The notes under the pieces: model-generated
Database searches by the model: none
What the model was told of the DNA's origin: nothing
Seen by the model: only the letters and a program-made list of their open reading frames with translations
Translations under genes and position numbers: made by a program
Shown here: positions 27,873 to 38,251 of the stretch, piece after piece
Position numbering within the stretch: position 1 is the stretch's first letter
How the letters are laid out: every line of letters begins with the position of its first letter
Assembly (NCBI RefSeq): GCF_013426915.1
Contig: NZ_AP023179.1
Coordinates: forward strand, 744,001 to 808,000
Length of the DNA stretch: 64,000 nucleotides
Direction of reading: 5' to 3'
Source: Paraburkholderia sp. PGU19
GTDB lineage: Bacteria; Pseudomonadota; Gammaproteobacteria; Burkholderiales; Burkholderiaceae

Positions 27873-28254
27873 GCGTGAACGAGGCGAAGGGCGAATGCGT
27901 CAACCGCGCGATCGCAGCCATGGCGTCGAAGCGCGCTGCGAATCTCGACGGCTGTGTCGGGTAGCGAATGGCGAGATCTTAATGCATAATGCGCTGATAC
28001 AAGTCTTATGTCTTATATAAGACATAAGACAGTGCGATCTTTCTCATGCAGTCCCGCCGGTGCGCCGGCATACGTGCACGTCCCGAGCGCGGCCTTGTGC
28101 CGACGTGGGCTAGAATAGCCGCCTGGCCGCTTGCTGCATCGGTATCTGGCATCAGCACTCGAATCGGCGCGGCACCGCGTCGCGCGCAAGAGGGGCGCCC
28201 CGGTTTCGCATTTCCAACCTGTTCTCACAGTACAGCTATCACTGGAGTCCGATC
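27873..28254. other. rluE-icd divergent promoter region
   Basis: No gene. It contains the 28-bp palindrome described separately and a TAGAAT at 28111-28116 that could be the -10 of icd, although no good -35 is seen. Otherwise unremarkable. Confidence 0.5.
28003..28030. promoter_or_regulatory. Perfect 28-bp palindrome of four GTCTTAT half-sites upstream of icd
   Basis: Two tandem GTCTTAT units are followed by two ATAAGAC units with no spacers, giving perfect dyad symmetry. The 7-bp half-site with a TATATA centre resembles GntR/FadR-type operators. It lies between rluE and icd, about 225 bases before the icd start. The regulator is not identified. Confidence 0.75.
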
Positions 28255-29511
28255 ATGGCGTATCAGCACATCACGGTTCCGGCTGACGGTGACAAGATCA
28301 CTGTCAATCCGGATTTCTCGCTCAACGTTTCCGATCAGCCGATCATTCCGTACATCGAAGGTGACGGCACGGGCGTCGACATTACGCCCGTGATGATCAA
28401 GGTCGTCGATGCGGCCGTCGCCAAGGCCTACGGCGGCAAGAAGAAGATCCACTGGATGGAAATCTTCGCGGGCGAGAAGGCGACCAAGGTCTATGGTCCC
28501 GACGTGTGGCTGCCGGAAGAAACGATGCAGGTGGTGAAGGACTACATCGTGTCGATCAAGGGGCCGCTCACGACGCCCGTCGGCGGCGGCATCCGCTCGC
28601 TGAACGTCGCGCTGCGCCAGGAACTGGACCTCTATGTGTGCCTGCGCCCCGTGCAGTACTTCAAAGGCGTGCCGTCGCCGCTGCGCGAGCCGGAGAAGGT
28701 CAACATGGTGATCTTCCGCGAGAACTCGGAAGACATCTACGCGGGCATCGAATGGCCGGCGGGTTCGCCCGAGGCGAAAAAGGTCATCCAGTTCCTGCGC
28801 GAAGAAATGGGCGTGAAGAAGATCCGTTTCCCGGACTCGTCGGGTATCGGCGTGAAGCCGGTGTCGCGCGAAGGCACCGAGCGTCTGGTGCGCAAGGCGA
28901 TCCAGTACGCGCTCGACCACGATCGCCGCACGGTCACGCTGGTGCACAAGGGCAACATCATGAAGTACACGGAAGGTGCGTTCCGTGACTATGGCTATGC
29001 GCTCGCGCAAAAAGAGTTCGGCGCGGAGCTGATCGATGGCGGCCCGTGGATGAAGGTGAAGAATCCGAAGACGGGCAACGATGTCGTCGTGAAGGACGTG
29101 ATCGCCGATGCGTTCCTTCAGCAGATCCTGCTGCGTCCCGCCGAATACGACGTGATCGCGACGCTGAACCTGAACGGCGACTACATCTCCGACGCACTGG
29201 CTGCGCAGGTTGGCGGCATCGGCATTGCGCCGGGCGCGAACATGTCGGACTCCGTCGCGATGTTCGAAGCGACGCACGGCACGGCACCGAAGTACGCGGG
29301 CAAGGATTATGTGAATCCGGGTTCGGAGATTCTGTCGGCGGAGATGATGCTGCGTCATCTGGGCTGGACGGAAGCGGCGGATGCGATTCTGAAGTCGATG
29401 GAAAAGTCGATTCTGTCGAAGCGCGTGACTTATGACTTCGCGCGCCTGATGGAAGGCGCGACGCAGGTGTCGTGCTCGGGCTTTGGTCAGGTGATGATCG
29501 ACAACATGTGA
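28255..29511 (+). CDS. icd: NADP-dependent isocitrate dehydrogenase
   Basis: 418 residues, matching the dimeric bacterial enzyme; GGAG precedes the ATG. Signatures are [16 protein letters not shown], the regulatory serine in [38 protein letters not shown], and the NADP loop [25 protein letters not shown]. It oxidatively decarboxylates isocitrate to 2-oxoglutarate in the TCA cycle. Monocistronic, with its own terminator and the four-half-site palindrome upstream. Confidence 0.97.
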   Translation: MAYQHITVPADGDKITVNPDFSLNVSDQPIIPYIEGDGTGVDITPVMIKVVDAAVAKAYGGKKKIHWMEIFAGEKATKVYGPDVWLPEETMQVVKDYIVSIKGPLTTPVGGGIRSLNVALRQELDLYVCLRPVQYFKGVPSPLREPEKVNMVIFRENSEDIYAGIEWPAGSPEAKKVIQFLREEMGVKKIRFPDSSGIGVKPVSREGTERLVRKAIQYALDHDRRTVTLVHKGNIMKYTEGAFRDYGYALAQKEFGAELIDGGPWMKVKNPKTGNDVVVKDVIADAFLQQILLRPAEYDVIATLNLNGDYISDALAAQVGGIGIAPGANMSDSVAMFEATHGTAPKYAGKDYVNPGSEILSAEMMLRHLGWTEAADAILKSMEKSILSKRVTYDFARLMEGATQVSCSGFGQVMIDNM

Positions 29512-29539
29512 GCGCGGCGTAGCGCTTTCATCTTCAACG

Positions 29540-29577
29540 AAAACCCCGGCGCGCGAAAGCATGCCGGGGTTTTGTTT
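29540..29577 (+). terminator. Intrinsic terminator of icd
   Basis: AAACCCCGGC (29541-29550) pairs with GCCGGGGTTT (29563-29572), followed by a T-rich tail. Confidence 0.88.
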
Positions 29578-29667
29578 TGAGCTTTCGTCATCTGCACGGC
29601 AGCGTGGCTGCGTTATGATCGGTTCACTTCCTTTGCATCTCGCACTCGTTCGCATCGACAGACCGGC

Positions 29668-30012
29668 ATGAAATCGTTGTGGCGCATTTTTATCGTGTTG
29701 ACGTTCGCCTTGCTCGGCATGCAGGGCGTGTCGGCGTGCGAGCATCATCACGATGCCGCGCTGCAAGCGATAAGCATGCATACGAATGCGGTTCACCTCG
29801 ACACGTCAACGAACACGAGCGATTCAAACTCGTCTTGCCATCGCACGCATTCTCTTTGCTGCATGACGGCGTGCGGTGCCCATTGTGGCGCACTGCTGTC
29901 GAGCATCGGCATGGCGACGCGGATTGCGTCGTCGGATGTGCCGGGTGCCGATAGCGACCCTGCGCGCGCGAGCGTCACGCGCGCACCGCCCGTGCGTCCA
30001 CCGATCGTGTGA
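29668..30012 (+). CDS. CopL-like Cys/His-rich exported peptide
   Basis: 114 residues: a signal peptide (MKSLWRIFIVLTFALLGMQGVSA) followed by CEHHHD and a cluster CHRTHSLCCMTACGAHC. Paired Cys/His motifs and position just before a multicopper oxidase recall CopL of xanthomonads, a small gene needed for copper-responsive copAB expression. Assignment rests on context and composition. It ends 138 bases before the oxidase start. Confidence 0.65.
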   Translation: MKSLWRIFIVLTFALLGMQGVSACEHHHDAALQAISMHTNAVHLDTSTNTSDSNSSCHRTHSLCCMTACGAHCGALLSSIGMATRIASSDVPGADSDPARASVTRAPPVRPPIV

Positions 30013-30149
30013 CGGTTTCATGTCGGCGCTCATTCGAATAGCGCACAAGAAACCGATGCGTGACTGAAGCCGTCACGCTCGCTTCCGTCATATGTTCAAT
30101 GCGTTGCGTGCAACCGCATTGCCGCGCCGCATCAGCAAGGAATCGATCC

Positions 30150-31772
30150 ATGATCCGCAGGGATTTTCTCGCCCGCACATTGAGCGTTGCCGTCGCATCG
30201 CTCTTCGCGCGCAACGTCTTCGCGCAGCACTCGATGCACGGCATGTCCGGCATGAGCGATATGGGCGACATGCCTGGCATGTCGTCGCCACATGCCGACA
30301 ACTCGCACGCTGGCCACGCATCCCCGAAGCTCGCGCCTGAAACGGCGCTGCCCGCCGGCGCGCCGCTTGCCGCATTGCGCAAGCTCGCGAATGAGAGCAG
30401 CGAGCCGGGCGTCTTTCGCGCGACGCTCGTCGCGCAACCCGTGCGCCGCCAGTTGATGCCGGGACATGCGACGTCGCTATGGCTGTACGGCGACGCCGCG
30501 CAAGGGCCGATCGTCGGTCCGCTCATCGACGTGCGCGAAGGCGACACCGTCGAAATCCGCTTCGTCAACCGTCTGCCGCAGCCGTCGACGATCCACTGGC
30601 ACGGTCTGCCCGTGCCGCCCGATCAGGACGGCAATCCGATGAGCCCCGTCGCGCCGGGGGCGTCGCACGTCTATCGCTTCACGCTGCCGCCCGGCAGCGC
30701 CGGCACATATTGGTATCACCCGCATCCGCACATGATGTCGGCGGAACAGGTGTTTCGCGGCCTGGCCGGGCCGATCGTCGTGCGCGCCGCCGACGACCCG
30801 CTCGCCGCGTTTCCCGAGCGGCATCTGTTCTTCTCGGACCTGAAACTGGCAAGCGACGCGTCGATCGCGCCGAACGACATGATGGACTGGATGAACGGTC
30901 GTGAAGGCCAGTTCGTGCTGGTGAACGGAGCGCGCCGTCCGCGCATCGATGTCGCGCAGGATGAGCGCTGGCGTCTGTGGAATGGATGTAATGCCCGCTA
31001 TCTGAGCGTGTCGCTGGGCGGTGAACATACCTTCACGCAAGTCGGCACCGATGGCGGTCTGCTCGACAAACCGCGCGACGGCTTGACGGAATTGCTGCTC
31101 GCGCCGGGCGAGCGCGCCGAGATCATCGTGCGCGCAGGTGCGCGGGCGTCGGCGGCGATCCTCACCGCTGCCGCATACGACCGCCGGAAGATGACGATGA
31201 CGGAGGGCGAAAGCCTGCCCGCCGACCCTGCCAAACCGCTCGCCGACGTGCGCTTCGTGCCGGGCTCGTCCACTGCGGCGCGCGCCGTGCCGCCGACGCT
31301 GCGTCCAATCGCGCCGCTGCTGTCAGCCACTGACAACGCAGCCGACAAAGCCCCGCAAAAATCCGTCGTTTTCACCGAGGCGATGGACATGGCCGCCATG
31401 CACCGTCCCGGCGCAGCGATGTCGGCGCTGCCGCCCGGCATGCAGTTCATGATCAACGGCGCAAGCTTCGATCCGTCGCGCGTCGCGCTGACCAGCCGGC
31501 GCGGTGAAGCCGAAGTCTGGTCGATCGAGAACCGCACCGACATGGATCATCCGTTCCATCTGCACGGCACGCAGTTTCAGGTGATCGGGCGGGAGCGGGG
31601 CGGAGCGAACACGCGCGAGCCGTTTCTCGCATGGCGGGATACCGTCAACGTGCAGCCCGGCGAGACGGTGCGCATCGCGACGGTGCAGCGCGACGCGGGC
31701 GAGCGGATGTTCCATTGCCACATACTGGAACACGAGGATCTCGGCATGATGGCAACCCTCAAGGTTGTCTGA
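30150..31772 (+). CDS. Multicopper oxidase (CopA/CueO-like), Tat-exported
   Basis: 540 residues; ATG at 30150 with AAGGA upstream. The N-terminus MIRRDFLARTLSVAVASLF is a twin-arginine signal, followed by a Met-rich stretch (MHGMSGMSDMGDMPGM) that probably binds copper. All copper motifs of a three-domain oxidase are present: IHWHGLP, YWYHPHPH, HPFHLHGTQF and HCHILEHEDLGMM, the last giving type 1 and trinuclear ligands. The family oxidises Cu(I) in the periplasm. Together with the CopL-like gene it forms a small copper-resistance unit placed between icd and cspA. Confidence 0.92.
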   Translation: MIRRDFLARTLSVAVASLFARNVFAQHSMHGMSGMSDMGDMPGMSSPHADNSHAGHASPKLAPETALPAGAPLAALRKLANESSEPGVFRATLVAQPVRRQLMPGHATSLWLYGDAAQGPIVGPLIDVREGDTVEIRFVNRLPQPSTIHWHGLPVPPDQDGNPMSPVAPGASHVYRFTLPPGSAGTYWYHPHPHMMSAEQVFRGLAGPIVVRAADDPLAAFPERHLFFSDLKLASDASIAPNDMMDWMNGREGQFVLVNGARRPRIDVAQDERWRLWNGCNARYLSVSLGGEHTFTQVGTDGGLLDKPRDGLTELLLAPGERAEIIVRAGARASAAILTAAAYDRRKMTMTEGESLPADPAKPLADVRFVPGSSTAARAVPPTLRPIAPLLSATDNAADKAPQKSVVFTEAMDMAAMHRPGAAMSALPPGMQFMINGASFDPSRVALTSRRGEAEVWSIENRTDMDHPFHLHGTQFQVIGRERGGANTREPFLAWRDTVNVQPGETVRIATVQRDAGERMFHCHILEHEDLGMMATLKVV

Positions 31773-31817
31773 TTGCTGCCGTAGTTATCGTTAGAGGCAT
31801 TGCAGCCGCCAGAAACG

Positions 31818-31843
31818 AAAAAACCCGGCAGAAGCCGGGTTTT
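31818..31843. terminator. Bidirectional terminator between multicopper oxidase and cspA
   Basis: AAAACCCGGC, loop AGAA, GCCGGGTTTT between two convergent genes, with A- and T-runs on both sides. Confidence 0.85.
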
Positions 31844-31864
31844 CAAGGCTGCGGACCGAACGTA

Positions 31865-32071
31865 TCAGGCTGCGGACTGAATGTTCGATGCCTGTTTGCC
31901 CTTCGGGCCTTGAACGACCTCGAAGCTAACTTTCTGGCCTTCCTTGAGGGTCTTGAAACCGTTCATCTGGATAGCCGAAAAGTGTGCAAACAGATCCTCA
32001 CCGCCTTCGTCGGGCGTAATGAATCCGAAACCTTTCGCGTCGTTGAACCACTTGACCGTACCAGTTGCCAT
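31865..32071 (-). CDS. cspA: Cold-shock protein, CspA family
   Basis: 68 residues, the standard CSD length, with RNP1 KGFGFITP and RNP2 LFAHFSAI. It binds single-stranded RNA and DNA and melts mRNA structure. GGGGAAG precedes the ATG. The large spacer upstream could provide the long 5' leader typical of csp mRNAs. It is divergent from clpS. Confidence 0.96.
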   Translation of the reverse strand: MATGTVKWFNDAKGFGFITPDEGGEDLFAHFSAIQMNGFKTLKEGQKVSFEVVQGPKGKQASNIQSAA

Positions 32072-32611
32072 ACCAACTTCCCCTGTAACTCAAAAGCTGC
32101 CACGAGCCCTCGAAAAGCTCAACGACCACGGAATGCAGTCGTCCCTCCTCACAAGCTCACCAACGGCATTTTTTCGTATAAACGGCTTGTTGAAAAAAGT
32201 GCCAGCTTGATTGTTGAGGCTCTTTATTCGAGTGTCAAGAAAATTTTGAGACGCCCATTTCTTCGTTGTAAAGAACCAATTTCCAGGGTTTTTCCCGCTT
32301 TTCTTATGTGCGGTGGCGCAAGCGGCGCGTCTTGAAAAGTCGCATAATCGACTCACATGCAGTTCAGCGGTGAGAGGCGATTTGGCGGGTTGGCGTGTCA
32401 TCAGCTTGCTGGCCCGGGTTGTGCGATACTCGATCCGACTGCAGTCATCAAGATGCAACACGGATATACCGGAGGGCCGCTACCGCATGCGGCCCGGCGC
32501 AGAGCGCACCCGCGAGAGGCTGCTCCACAGGGCCGGAGGGAACAGATGTCCGGCCAGCCGGTCGGGTTTTGACAGGATTGCGGGCCTGTCCGAGTTGTTT
32601 AGAATGGGTGT
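32072..32611. other. cspA-clpS divergent spacer with hairpins before clpS
   Basis: No gene. On the clpS side two strong stems occur: GGGCCGC/GCGGCCC (32474-32495) and GGCCGGA/TCCGGCC (32531-32555). A TTGACA at 32569-32574 and a TAGAAT at 32600-32605 are too far apart (25 bases) to be one promoter. The cspA half (32072-32400) is AT-richer and may hold its leader. Confidence 0.45.
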
Positions 32612-32926
32612 ATGGCGATTATCCCGGACAAGCAGGACAACACCGTACTGGAGCGGCAGGATCAAAAGCTGAAACCGCCTGCCATGTTCAAGGTGGTGTT
32701 GTTGAATGACGATTTCACGCCGATGGAATTCGTCGTGATGGTCGTGCAGGAATATTTCAATAAAGATCGTGAGACCGCAACGCAGATCATGTTGAAGGTC
32801 CATCGCGAGGGCAGGGGAGTTTGTGGGGTCTACACGCGGGACATCGCGTCGACCAAAGTCGAGCAAGTCGTTACCCACGCGCGGCAGGCAGGGCATCCGC
32901 TGCAGTGCGTGATGGAGGAAGCATGA
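32612..32926 (+). CDS. clpS: ATP-dependent Clp protease adaptor ClpS
   Basis: 104 residues. [24 protein letters not shown] and the [15 protein letters not shown] segment are the conserved ClpS core that binds N-degron residues and delivers substrates to ClpA. It overlaps clpA by 4 bases (ATGA), so the two are translationally coupled. Confidence 0.97.
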   Translation: MAIIPDKQDNTVLERQDQKLKPPAMFKVVLLNDDFTPMEFVVMVVQEYFNKDRETATQIMLKVHREGRGVCGVYTRDIASTKVEQVVTHARQAGHPLQCVMEEA

Positions 32927-35223
32927 TTGCCCAGGAACTGGAAGTCAGCCTGCACATGGCGTTCATGGAAGCGCGCCAGGCGCGGCATGAGTTCATTACG
33001 GTCGAACATCTTTTGCTGGCGCTGTTGGACAACCCGACGGCGGCCGAAGTGCTGCGCGCGTGCGCGGCCAATATTGAAGACCTGCGTCAGAACCTGCGCA
33101 ACTTCATTCACGACAATACGCCGACCGTTCCGGGCACCGACGACGTCGATACGCAGCCCACGCTGGGTTTCCAGCGTGTGATCCAGCGCGCGATCATGCA
33201 CGTCCAGTCCACGTCGAACGGCAAGAAGGAAGTGACGGGCGCGAACGTGCTCGTGGCGATCTTCGGCGAGAAGGACTCCCACGCGGTGTATTACCTGCAG
33301 CAGCAGGGCGTGACGCGTCTGGACGTCGTCAATTTCATTTCGCATGGCATCGCGAAGACGAACAGCTCCGAAGCTGCGAAGTCGACGGATGCAAATGCGG
33401 AATCGGACGAAGCCGCTGCGCAAAAGGAAACGCCGCTTGCGCAATTCACGCAGAACCTGAACCAGATGGCGAAGGACGGCCGGATCGATCCGTTGATCGG
33501 ACGCGAGCCGGAAGTCGAACGCGTCGTTCAGGTGCTGTGCCGTCGCCGCAAGAACAATCCGCTGCTGGTCGGTGAGGCCGGCGTCGGCAAGACGGCGATC
33601 GCCGAAGGTCTCGCTTGGCGCATCACGCGCGGCGAAGTGCCCGACATTCTGGTGGATGCGCAGGTCTATTCGCTGGACATGGGCGCGTTGCTCGCGGGCA
33701 CCAAGTATCGCGGCGATTTCGAACAGCGCCTGAAGACGGTTCTGAAGGAACTGAAGGAACGTCCGAACGCGATTCTGTTCATCGACGAAATTCATACGCT
33801 GATCGGCGCGGGCGCCGCGTCGGGCGGCACGCTGGACGCGTCGAATCTGCTGAAGCCGGCGCTGTCGTCGGGCACGCTCAAGTGCATCGGCGCGACGACG
33901 TTCACGGAATTCCGCGGCATCTTCGAAAAAGACGCGGCATTGTCGCGTCGTTTCCAGAAGATCGACGTGACCGAGCCGACCGTCGAGCAGACGGTGGCGA
34001 TTCTGCGCGGCCTGAAGTCGCGCTTCGAAGAGCATCACGGCGTGAAGTATTCGTCGGGTGCGCTGTCGGCGGCAGCTGAGCTGTCTGCGCGCTTCATCAC
34101 GGATCGTCATTTGCCCGACAAGGCTATCGACGTGATCGACGAAGCGGGCGCGGCGCAACGCATCCTGCCGAAGTCGAAGCAGAAGAAGACCATCGGCAAG
34201 AGCGAGATCGAGGAAATCATTTCGAAGATCGCGCGCGTGCCACCGCAAAGCGTGTCGCAAGACGATCGCAGCAAGCTGCAAACGCTCGACCGCGATCTGA
34301 AGGCCGTCGTGTTCGGTCAAGACCCCGCTATCGACGCGCTGTCCGCTTCGATCAAGATGGCGCGCGCAGGTCTCGGCAAGACGGACAAGCCGATCGGCGC
34401 GTTCCTGTTCTCGGGCCCGACGGGCGTTGGCAAGACGGAAGTCGCGCGACAACTGGCGTTCACGCTGGGTATCGAGCTGATCCGCTTCGACATGTCGGAA
34501 TACATGGAGCGTCATGCGGTGAGCCGTCTGATCGGCGCGCCGCCGGGATACGTCGGTTTCGACCAGGGTGGTCTGCTGACGGAAGCCGTGACGATGAAGC
34601 CGCACTGCGTGCTGCTGCTCGACGAAATCGAGAAGGCGCATCCCGATATCTACAACGTGCTGCTGCAGGTGATGGACCACGGCACGCTGACGGATAACAA
34701 CGGCCGCAAGGCGGACTTCCGCAACGTCATCATCATCATGACGACGAACGCGGGCGCCGAAGCGATGGGCAAGTCGGTGATCGGCTTTACGACGCGCCGC
34801 GAGTCAGGCGACGAAATGGCCGACATCAAGCGCATGTTCACGCCGGAGTTCCGTAACCGTCTGGATGCGACGATCAGCTTCCGCTCGCTCGATGAAGAAA
34901 TCATCATGCGCGTGGTCGACAAGTTCCTGATGCAGCTGGAAGATCAACTGCATGAGAAGAAGGTCGACGCGCTCTTCACCGACGCGCTGCGTAAGCATCT
35001 CGCGAAGCACGGTTTCGATCCGCTGATGGGCGCGCGTCCAATGCAGCGTCTGATCCAGGACACGATCCGTCGCGCGCTGGCCGACGAACTGCTGTTTGGC
35101 AAGCTGATGAGCGGTGGCCGTGTGACGGTCGACGTCGATGCGGACGACAAGGTCCAGTTGACGTTCGACGAGAACTCGACGCCGCCGCGCAATCCGAATC
35201 CGGAAGCGGTGGAAGTCGACTAA
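32923..35223 (+). CDS. clpA: ATP-dependent Clp protease ATP-binding subunit ClpA
   Basis: 766 residues. An N-domain ([34 protein letters not shown]) is followed by two AAA+ modules with Walker [10 protein letters not shown] (about residue 210) and GPTGVGKTE (about 500). Arginine-finger and D2 loops are present ([13 protein letters not shown] pore loop). It unfolds substrates for ClpP; a ClpP paralog is at the left end of this window. Confidence 0.97.
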   Translation: MIAQELEVSLHMAFMEARQARHEFITVEHLLLALLDNPTAAEVLRACAANIEDLRQNLRNFIHDNTPTVPGTDDVDTQPTLGFQRVIQRAIMHVQSTSNGKKEVTGANVLVAIFGEKDSHAVYYLQQQGVTRLDVVNFISHGIAKTNSSEAAKSTDANAESDEAAAQKETPLAQFTQNLNQMAKDGRIDPLIGREPEVERVVQVLCRRRKNNPLLVGEAGVGKTAIAEGLAWRITRGEVPDILVDAQVYSLDMGALLAGTKYRGDFEQRLKTVLKELKERPNAILFIDEIHTLIGAGAASGGTLDASNLLKPALSSGTLKCIGATTFTEFRGIFEKDAALSRRFQKIDVTEPTVEQTVAILRGLKSRFEEHHGVKYSSGALSAAAELSARFITDRHLPDKAIDVIDEAGAAQRILPKSKQKKTIGKSEIEEIISKIARVPPQSVSQDDRSKLQTLDRDLKAVVFGQDPAIDALSASIKMARAGLGKTDKPIGAFLFSGPTGVGKTEVARQLAFTLGIELIRFDMSEYMERHAVSRLIGAPPGYVGFDQGGLLTEAVTMKPHCVLLLDEIEKAHPDIYNVLLQVMDHGTLTDNNGRKADFRNVIIIMTTNAGAEAMGKSVIGFTTRRESGDEMADIKRMFTPEFRNRLDATISFRSLDEEIIMRVVDKFLMQLEDQLHEKKVDALFTDALRKHLAKHGFDPLMGARPMQRLIQDTIRRALADELLFGKLMSGGRVTVDVDADDKVQLTFDENSTPPRNPNPEAVEVD

Positions 35224-35249
35224 GCGTCGAACTGTCCGATGCAATAAAG

Positions 35250-35285
35250 AACGGCGTGGGTTTCAAAACCCACGCCGTTTTTGTT
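35250..35285 (+). terminator. Intrinsic terminator of clpSA
   Basis: AACGGCGTGGGTTT pairs with AAACCCACGCCGTT, followed by TTTTGTTTTG. It lies between convergent clpA and dut. Confidence 0.88.
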
Positions 35286-35318
35286 TTGTTGCTCGCGCAA
35301 CAGAAACTGAGCGCTGCC

Positions 35319-35765
35319 TCAGTGTTTGCCGGTGCTGCCGAAGCCGCCCTCACCACGATCGCTTGTCTCGAACTCCTCGACGATATTGAACGTCGCCTGC
35401 ACGACAGGCACGATCACCAGCTGCGCGAGGCGTTCCATCGGATTCAGCGTGAACGTGGTCGTGCCGCGGTTCCACGTCGAGATCATCAGCTGGCCCTGGT
35501 AGTCCGAGTCGATCAGGCCGACCAGATTGCCGAGCACGATGCCGTGCTTGTGACCCAAGCCCGAGCGCGGCAGGATCAGCGCTGCATAGCCGGGATCGGC
35601 GACGTGGATCGCGAGGCCCGTCGGCACGAGCGCCGTTTGACCGGGTTCGAGCGTCAGCGGCGCATCGAGGCACGCGCGCAGGTCGAGGCCGGCGCTGCCC
35701 GTCGTGGCGTAGGCGGGAAGTTGTTCGCGCATGCGCGCGTCGAGAATCTTCAGGTCGAGTTTCAT
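35319..35765 (-). CDS. dut: Deoxyuridine 5'-triphosphate nucleotidohydrolase
   Basis: 148 residues from the ATG at 35765. All five dUTPase motifs are present: [38 protein letters not shown] and [12 protein letters not shown]. It hydrolyses dUTP to dUMP, limiting uracil in DNA and supplying dTMP synthesis. It lies downstream of coaBC as in many proteobacteria, here separated from it by a flavin monooxygenase gene. Confidence 0.97.
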   Translation of the reverse strand: MKLDLKILDARMREQLPAYATTGSAGLDLRACLDAPLTLEPGQTALVPTGLAIHVADPGYAALILPRSGLGHKHGIVLGNLVGLIDSDYQGQLMISTWNRGTTTFTLNPMERLAQLVIVPVVQATFNIVEEFETSDRGEGGFGSTGKH

Positions 35766-35829
35766 GCAGTTCAGTGAGAGGTTGAAGAAGTGGCGGCGCG
35801 CGTCATTGCGACGGACCGCCGTGATCGAT

Positions 35830-36834
35830 TCATGACTTGCCGAGTTCAAACGCGTCGGCAAGCAGTTCATACGAGCGCAGCCGCGCGCGATAGCTGCCTG
35901 TGACCGACAGCACGATCAGTTCATCGGCATCGAACTGTTCCTGCAATGCGTGCAGCCGTTCCGTGACGGACTCCGGCGTGCCGATGATGCTGCGCGGCTT
36001 TTCCCGGTCGATGATCAGCCGTTCGCGCTCGCCGTATTCCTGCGCGAGTCCCCGCGCGATGGAAGGGACATACTCGTTCAGTCCATAGGCCATCTGTACG
36101 CGGCGCAGATCGACGGCTTTTTCGAGGTCAACGGCTTCCTGTTCCGTGTCCGCGCAGATCACGAACACAGCGGCTGCGAGATACGGCTTCTGCTCGTGGC
36201 CCGGCTTGAAGCGCTCGCGATAGGCGTGCGCGACAGCATGCCCGAAATGCGCATTGATGAAATGCGCGAATGAAAAGCGGATGCCCAGTTGCGCGGCCAG
36301 CATGCCGCCGAAATCGCTGGAGCCCAGCACCCACAGTTGCGGACGCGTTTCCACTTGCGGCTGCAGCAGCACGCCGTGCGCGAGATGATCGGACGGCAAC
36401 GTGCCGCTCATCAGCGCGACGAGATCGGCGACCTGCTGCGGAAACAGTTCGCCGCGATTGTAGTCGCCTGCCGCGACCGCCTGCGCGGTGCGCATGTCGC
36501 CGCCCGGCGCGCGCCCGACGCCCAGATCGACGCGGTTTGGAAACAGCGCCTCGAGCATCAGGAATTGCTCGGCGACCTTGAACGGGCTGTAGTACGGCAG
36601 CATGATGCCGCCCGAGCCGATGCGGATGCGTTTCGTCACGCTGCCGAGGCGGGCGAGCATCACTTCCGGGCAGGGGTTCGACACGCCGTACAGCCCGTGA
36701 TGTTCGGCGCACCAGTAGCGCGTGTAGCCGAGGTCGTCGGCGAGTTGCGCGAGTTCGACCGTCGCGGCGATTGCGTCGGCCACCGTATGCCCGTCGATCA
36801 CAGGTGTCTGGTCGAGGACGGAGAGCAGGGTCAT
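35830..36834 (-). CDS. LLM-class flavin-dependent oxidoreductase (luciferase family)
   Basis: 334 residues with the bacterial luciferase-like barrel pattern: [85 protein letters not shown]. This matches the group-2 family that includes YhbW-like proteins. It uses FMNH2 and O2 on an unknown substrate. It sits between coaBC (85-base gap) and dut (64-base gap) on the same strand, apparently inserted into that conserved cluster. Confidence 0.88.
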   Translation of the reverse strand: MTLLSVLDQTPVIDGHTVADAIAATVELAQLADDLGYTRYWCAEHHGLYGVSNPCPEVMLARLGSVTKRIRIGSGGIMLPYYSPFKVAEQFLMLEALFPNRVDLGVGRAPGGDMRTAQAVAAGDYNRGELFPQQVADLVALMSGTLPSDHLAHGVLLQPQVETRPQLWVLGSSDFGGMLAAQLGIRFSFAHFINAHFGHAVAHAYRERFKPGHEQKPYLAAAVFVICADTEQEAVDLEKAVDLRRVQMAYGLNEYVPSIARGLAQEYGERERLIIDREKPRSIIGTPESVTERLHALQEQFDADELIVLSVTGSYRARLRSYELLADAFELGKS

Positions 36835-36919
36835 GACAGCACCATGGCGTTAGCTGAAAGATTGCATTCGAGCGTGGCGATTCACTGTGACGAGGCGCGC
36901 GGCAACCCGCGCGCCACAG

Positions 36920-38131
36920 TCAACCGATCACGCTCGCATCCGGCAGGCGCTTTGCGATTTCCGCGATCAGCGCGCGCGCGAGCGTCTGCTTGTCCGCGCG
37001 CGGAAGCTTTGTCGTGCCGGCGGCTTCGAACAGCACGACTTCGTTATCGTCCAGCCCGAACGTCTGTGGGCCGAGGTTGCCGATCAGCAGCGGCACCTTC
37101 TTGCGTTTGCGTTTCTCTTCGCCGTGCACGTCGAGATCGCCGCTTTCCGCCGCGAATCCGACGCAGAACGGCGGATGCGGCAGCTTCGCGACGGAAGCCA
37201 GAATGTCCGGATTCTCGACGAACGCGAACGACGGAATCGCGTGATCGGCTGTCTTCTTGATCTTGTGCTCGGCGACGTGATCGACGCGCCAGTCGGCGAC
37301 GGCTGCCACGCCGATGAAGATGTCGTAGTCGGGCACCGCGCGCATCACGGCGTCGTGCATCTGCTGCGCCGTCTGCACGTCCTCGCGATAGACACCCCAC
37401 GGCGTGTCCAGACCGACCGGGCCCGCGACGAGGTGCACATCCGCGCCGGCTTGCTGCGCCGCGCGCGCGAGCGCGAAGCCCATCTTGCCGCTCGAACGGT
37501 TCGTGATGCCGCGTACGGGATCGAGCGGCTCGAAGGTCGGGCCTGCCGTCAGCAGCACGCGGCGGCCGGCCAGCACCTTCGGTGTGAAGAACGAGGCGAT
37601 CGCCTCATAGACGGCTTCCGGTTCGAGCATGCGCCCGTCGCCGACTTCGCCGCACGCCTGCGCGCCCGAGTCCGGGCCGAGGAGTTCGATGCCGTCCGCG
37701 CGCAACTGCGCGACGTTGCGCTGCGTGGCCGGGTTCATCCACATCTGGCGGTTCATGGCGGGCACGACGAGCAGCGGACAGTCGCGCGCGATGCATAACG
37801 TGGACAGCAGGTCGTCGCACAGGCCGTGCGCAAGCTTGGCGAGGAAATCGGTGGAGGCGGGGGCGATCACGATCGCGTCGGCTTCGCGCGACAGATCGAT
37901 GTGCGGCATGTTGTTCGCGATGCGCGCGTCCCACTGGCTCGTGTAGACCGGGCGACCGGAGAGCGCCTGCATCGTGACGGGGGTGATGAACTGCGTCGCT
38001 GCTTCCGTCATCGCGATCTGGACGGTCGCACCCGCCTTGACCAGCAGACGCGTGAGTTCAGCGATCTTGTAGCAGGCGATCCCGCCTGTCATGCCGAGGA
38101 CGATGTGTTTTCCGGCGAGTTCTGTGGCCAA
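36920..38131 (-). CDS. coaBC: Bifunctional phosphopantothenoylcysteine decarboxylase/synthetase
   Basis: 403 residues. The CoaC half (about 1-190) has GGIACYKIAELTRLLVKAG, VPAMNRQMWMNPATQRN and the ACGEVGDGRM active-site loop. The CoaB half has FEPLDPVRGITNRSSGKMGFALA. It makes 4'-phosphopantetheine in CoA synthesis. It follows lspA on the minus strand. Confidence 0.96.
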   Translation of the reverse strand: MATELAGKHIVLGMTGGIACYKIAELTRLLVKAGATVQIAMTEAATQFITPVTMQALSGRPVYTSQWDARIANNMPHIDLSREADAIVIAPASTDFLAKLAHGLCDDLLSTLCIARDCPLLVVPAMNRQMWMNPATQRNVAQLRADGIELLGPDSGAQACGEVGDGRMLEPEAVYEAIASFFTPKVLAGRRVLLTAGPTFEPLDPVRGITNRSSGKMGFALARAAQQAGADVHLVAGPVGLDTPWGVYREDVQTAQQMHDAVMRAVPDYDIFIGVAAVADWRVDHVAEHKIKKTADHAIPSFAFVENPDILASVAKLPHPPFCVGFAAESGDLDVHGEEKRKRKKVPLLIGNLGPQTFGLDDNEVVLFEAAGTTKLPRADKQTLARALIAEIAKRLPDASVIG

Positions 38132-38251
38132 CTGATGCCTCCGACAAGACGTGATGGCCGGCGCATCGGTGAAGCGCGCCGGCTTCGTACTGCAAGACTG
38201 CGTGAGCGGCGTAGGCGGCCATCGCTGCGCCGCACACCGCCCGTGGTTATG

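Noticed and set aside
28225..29796. 523-codon minus-strand frame
   Set aside because: Antisense shadow of icd.
32569..32605. TTGACA and TAGAAT as a clpS promoter
   Set aside because: The spacer is 25 bases, too long for sigma-70; the elements may belong to different promoters or be chance.
32830..34680. 616-codon minus-strand frame
   Set aside because: Antisense shadow of clpA.
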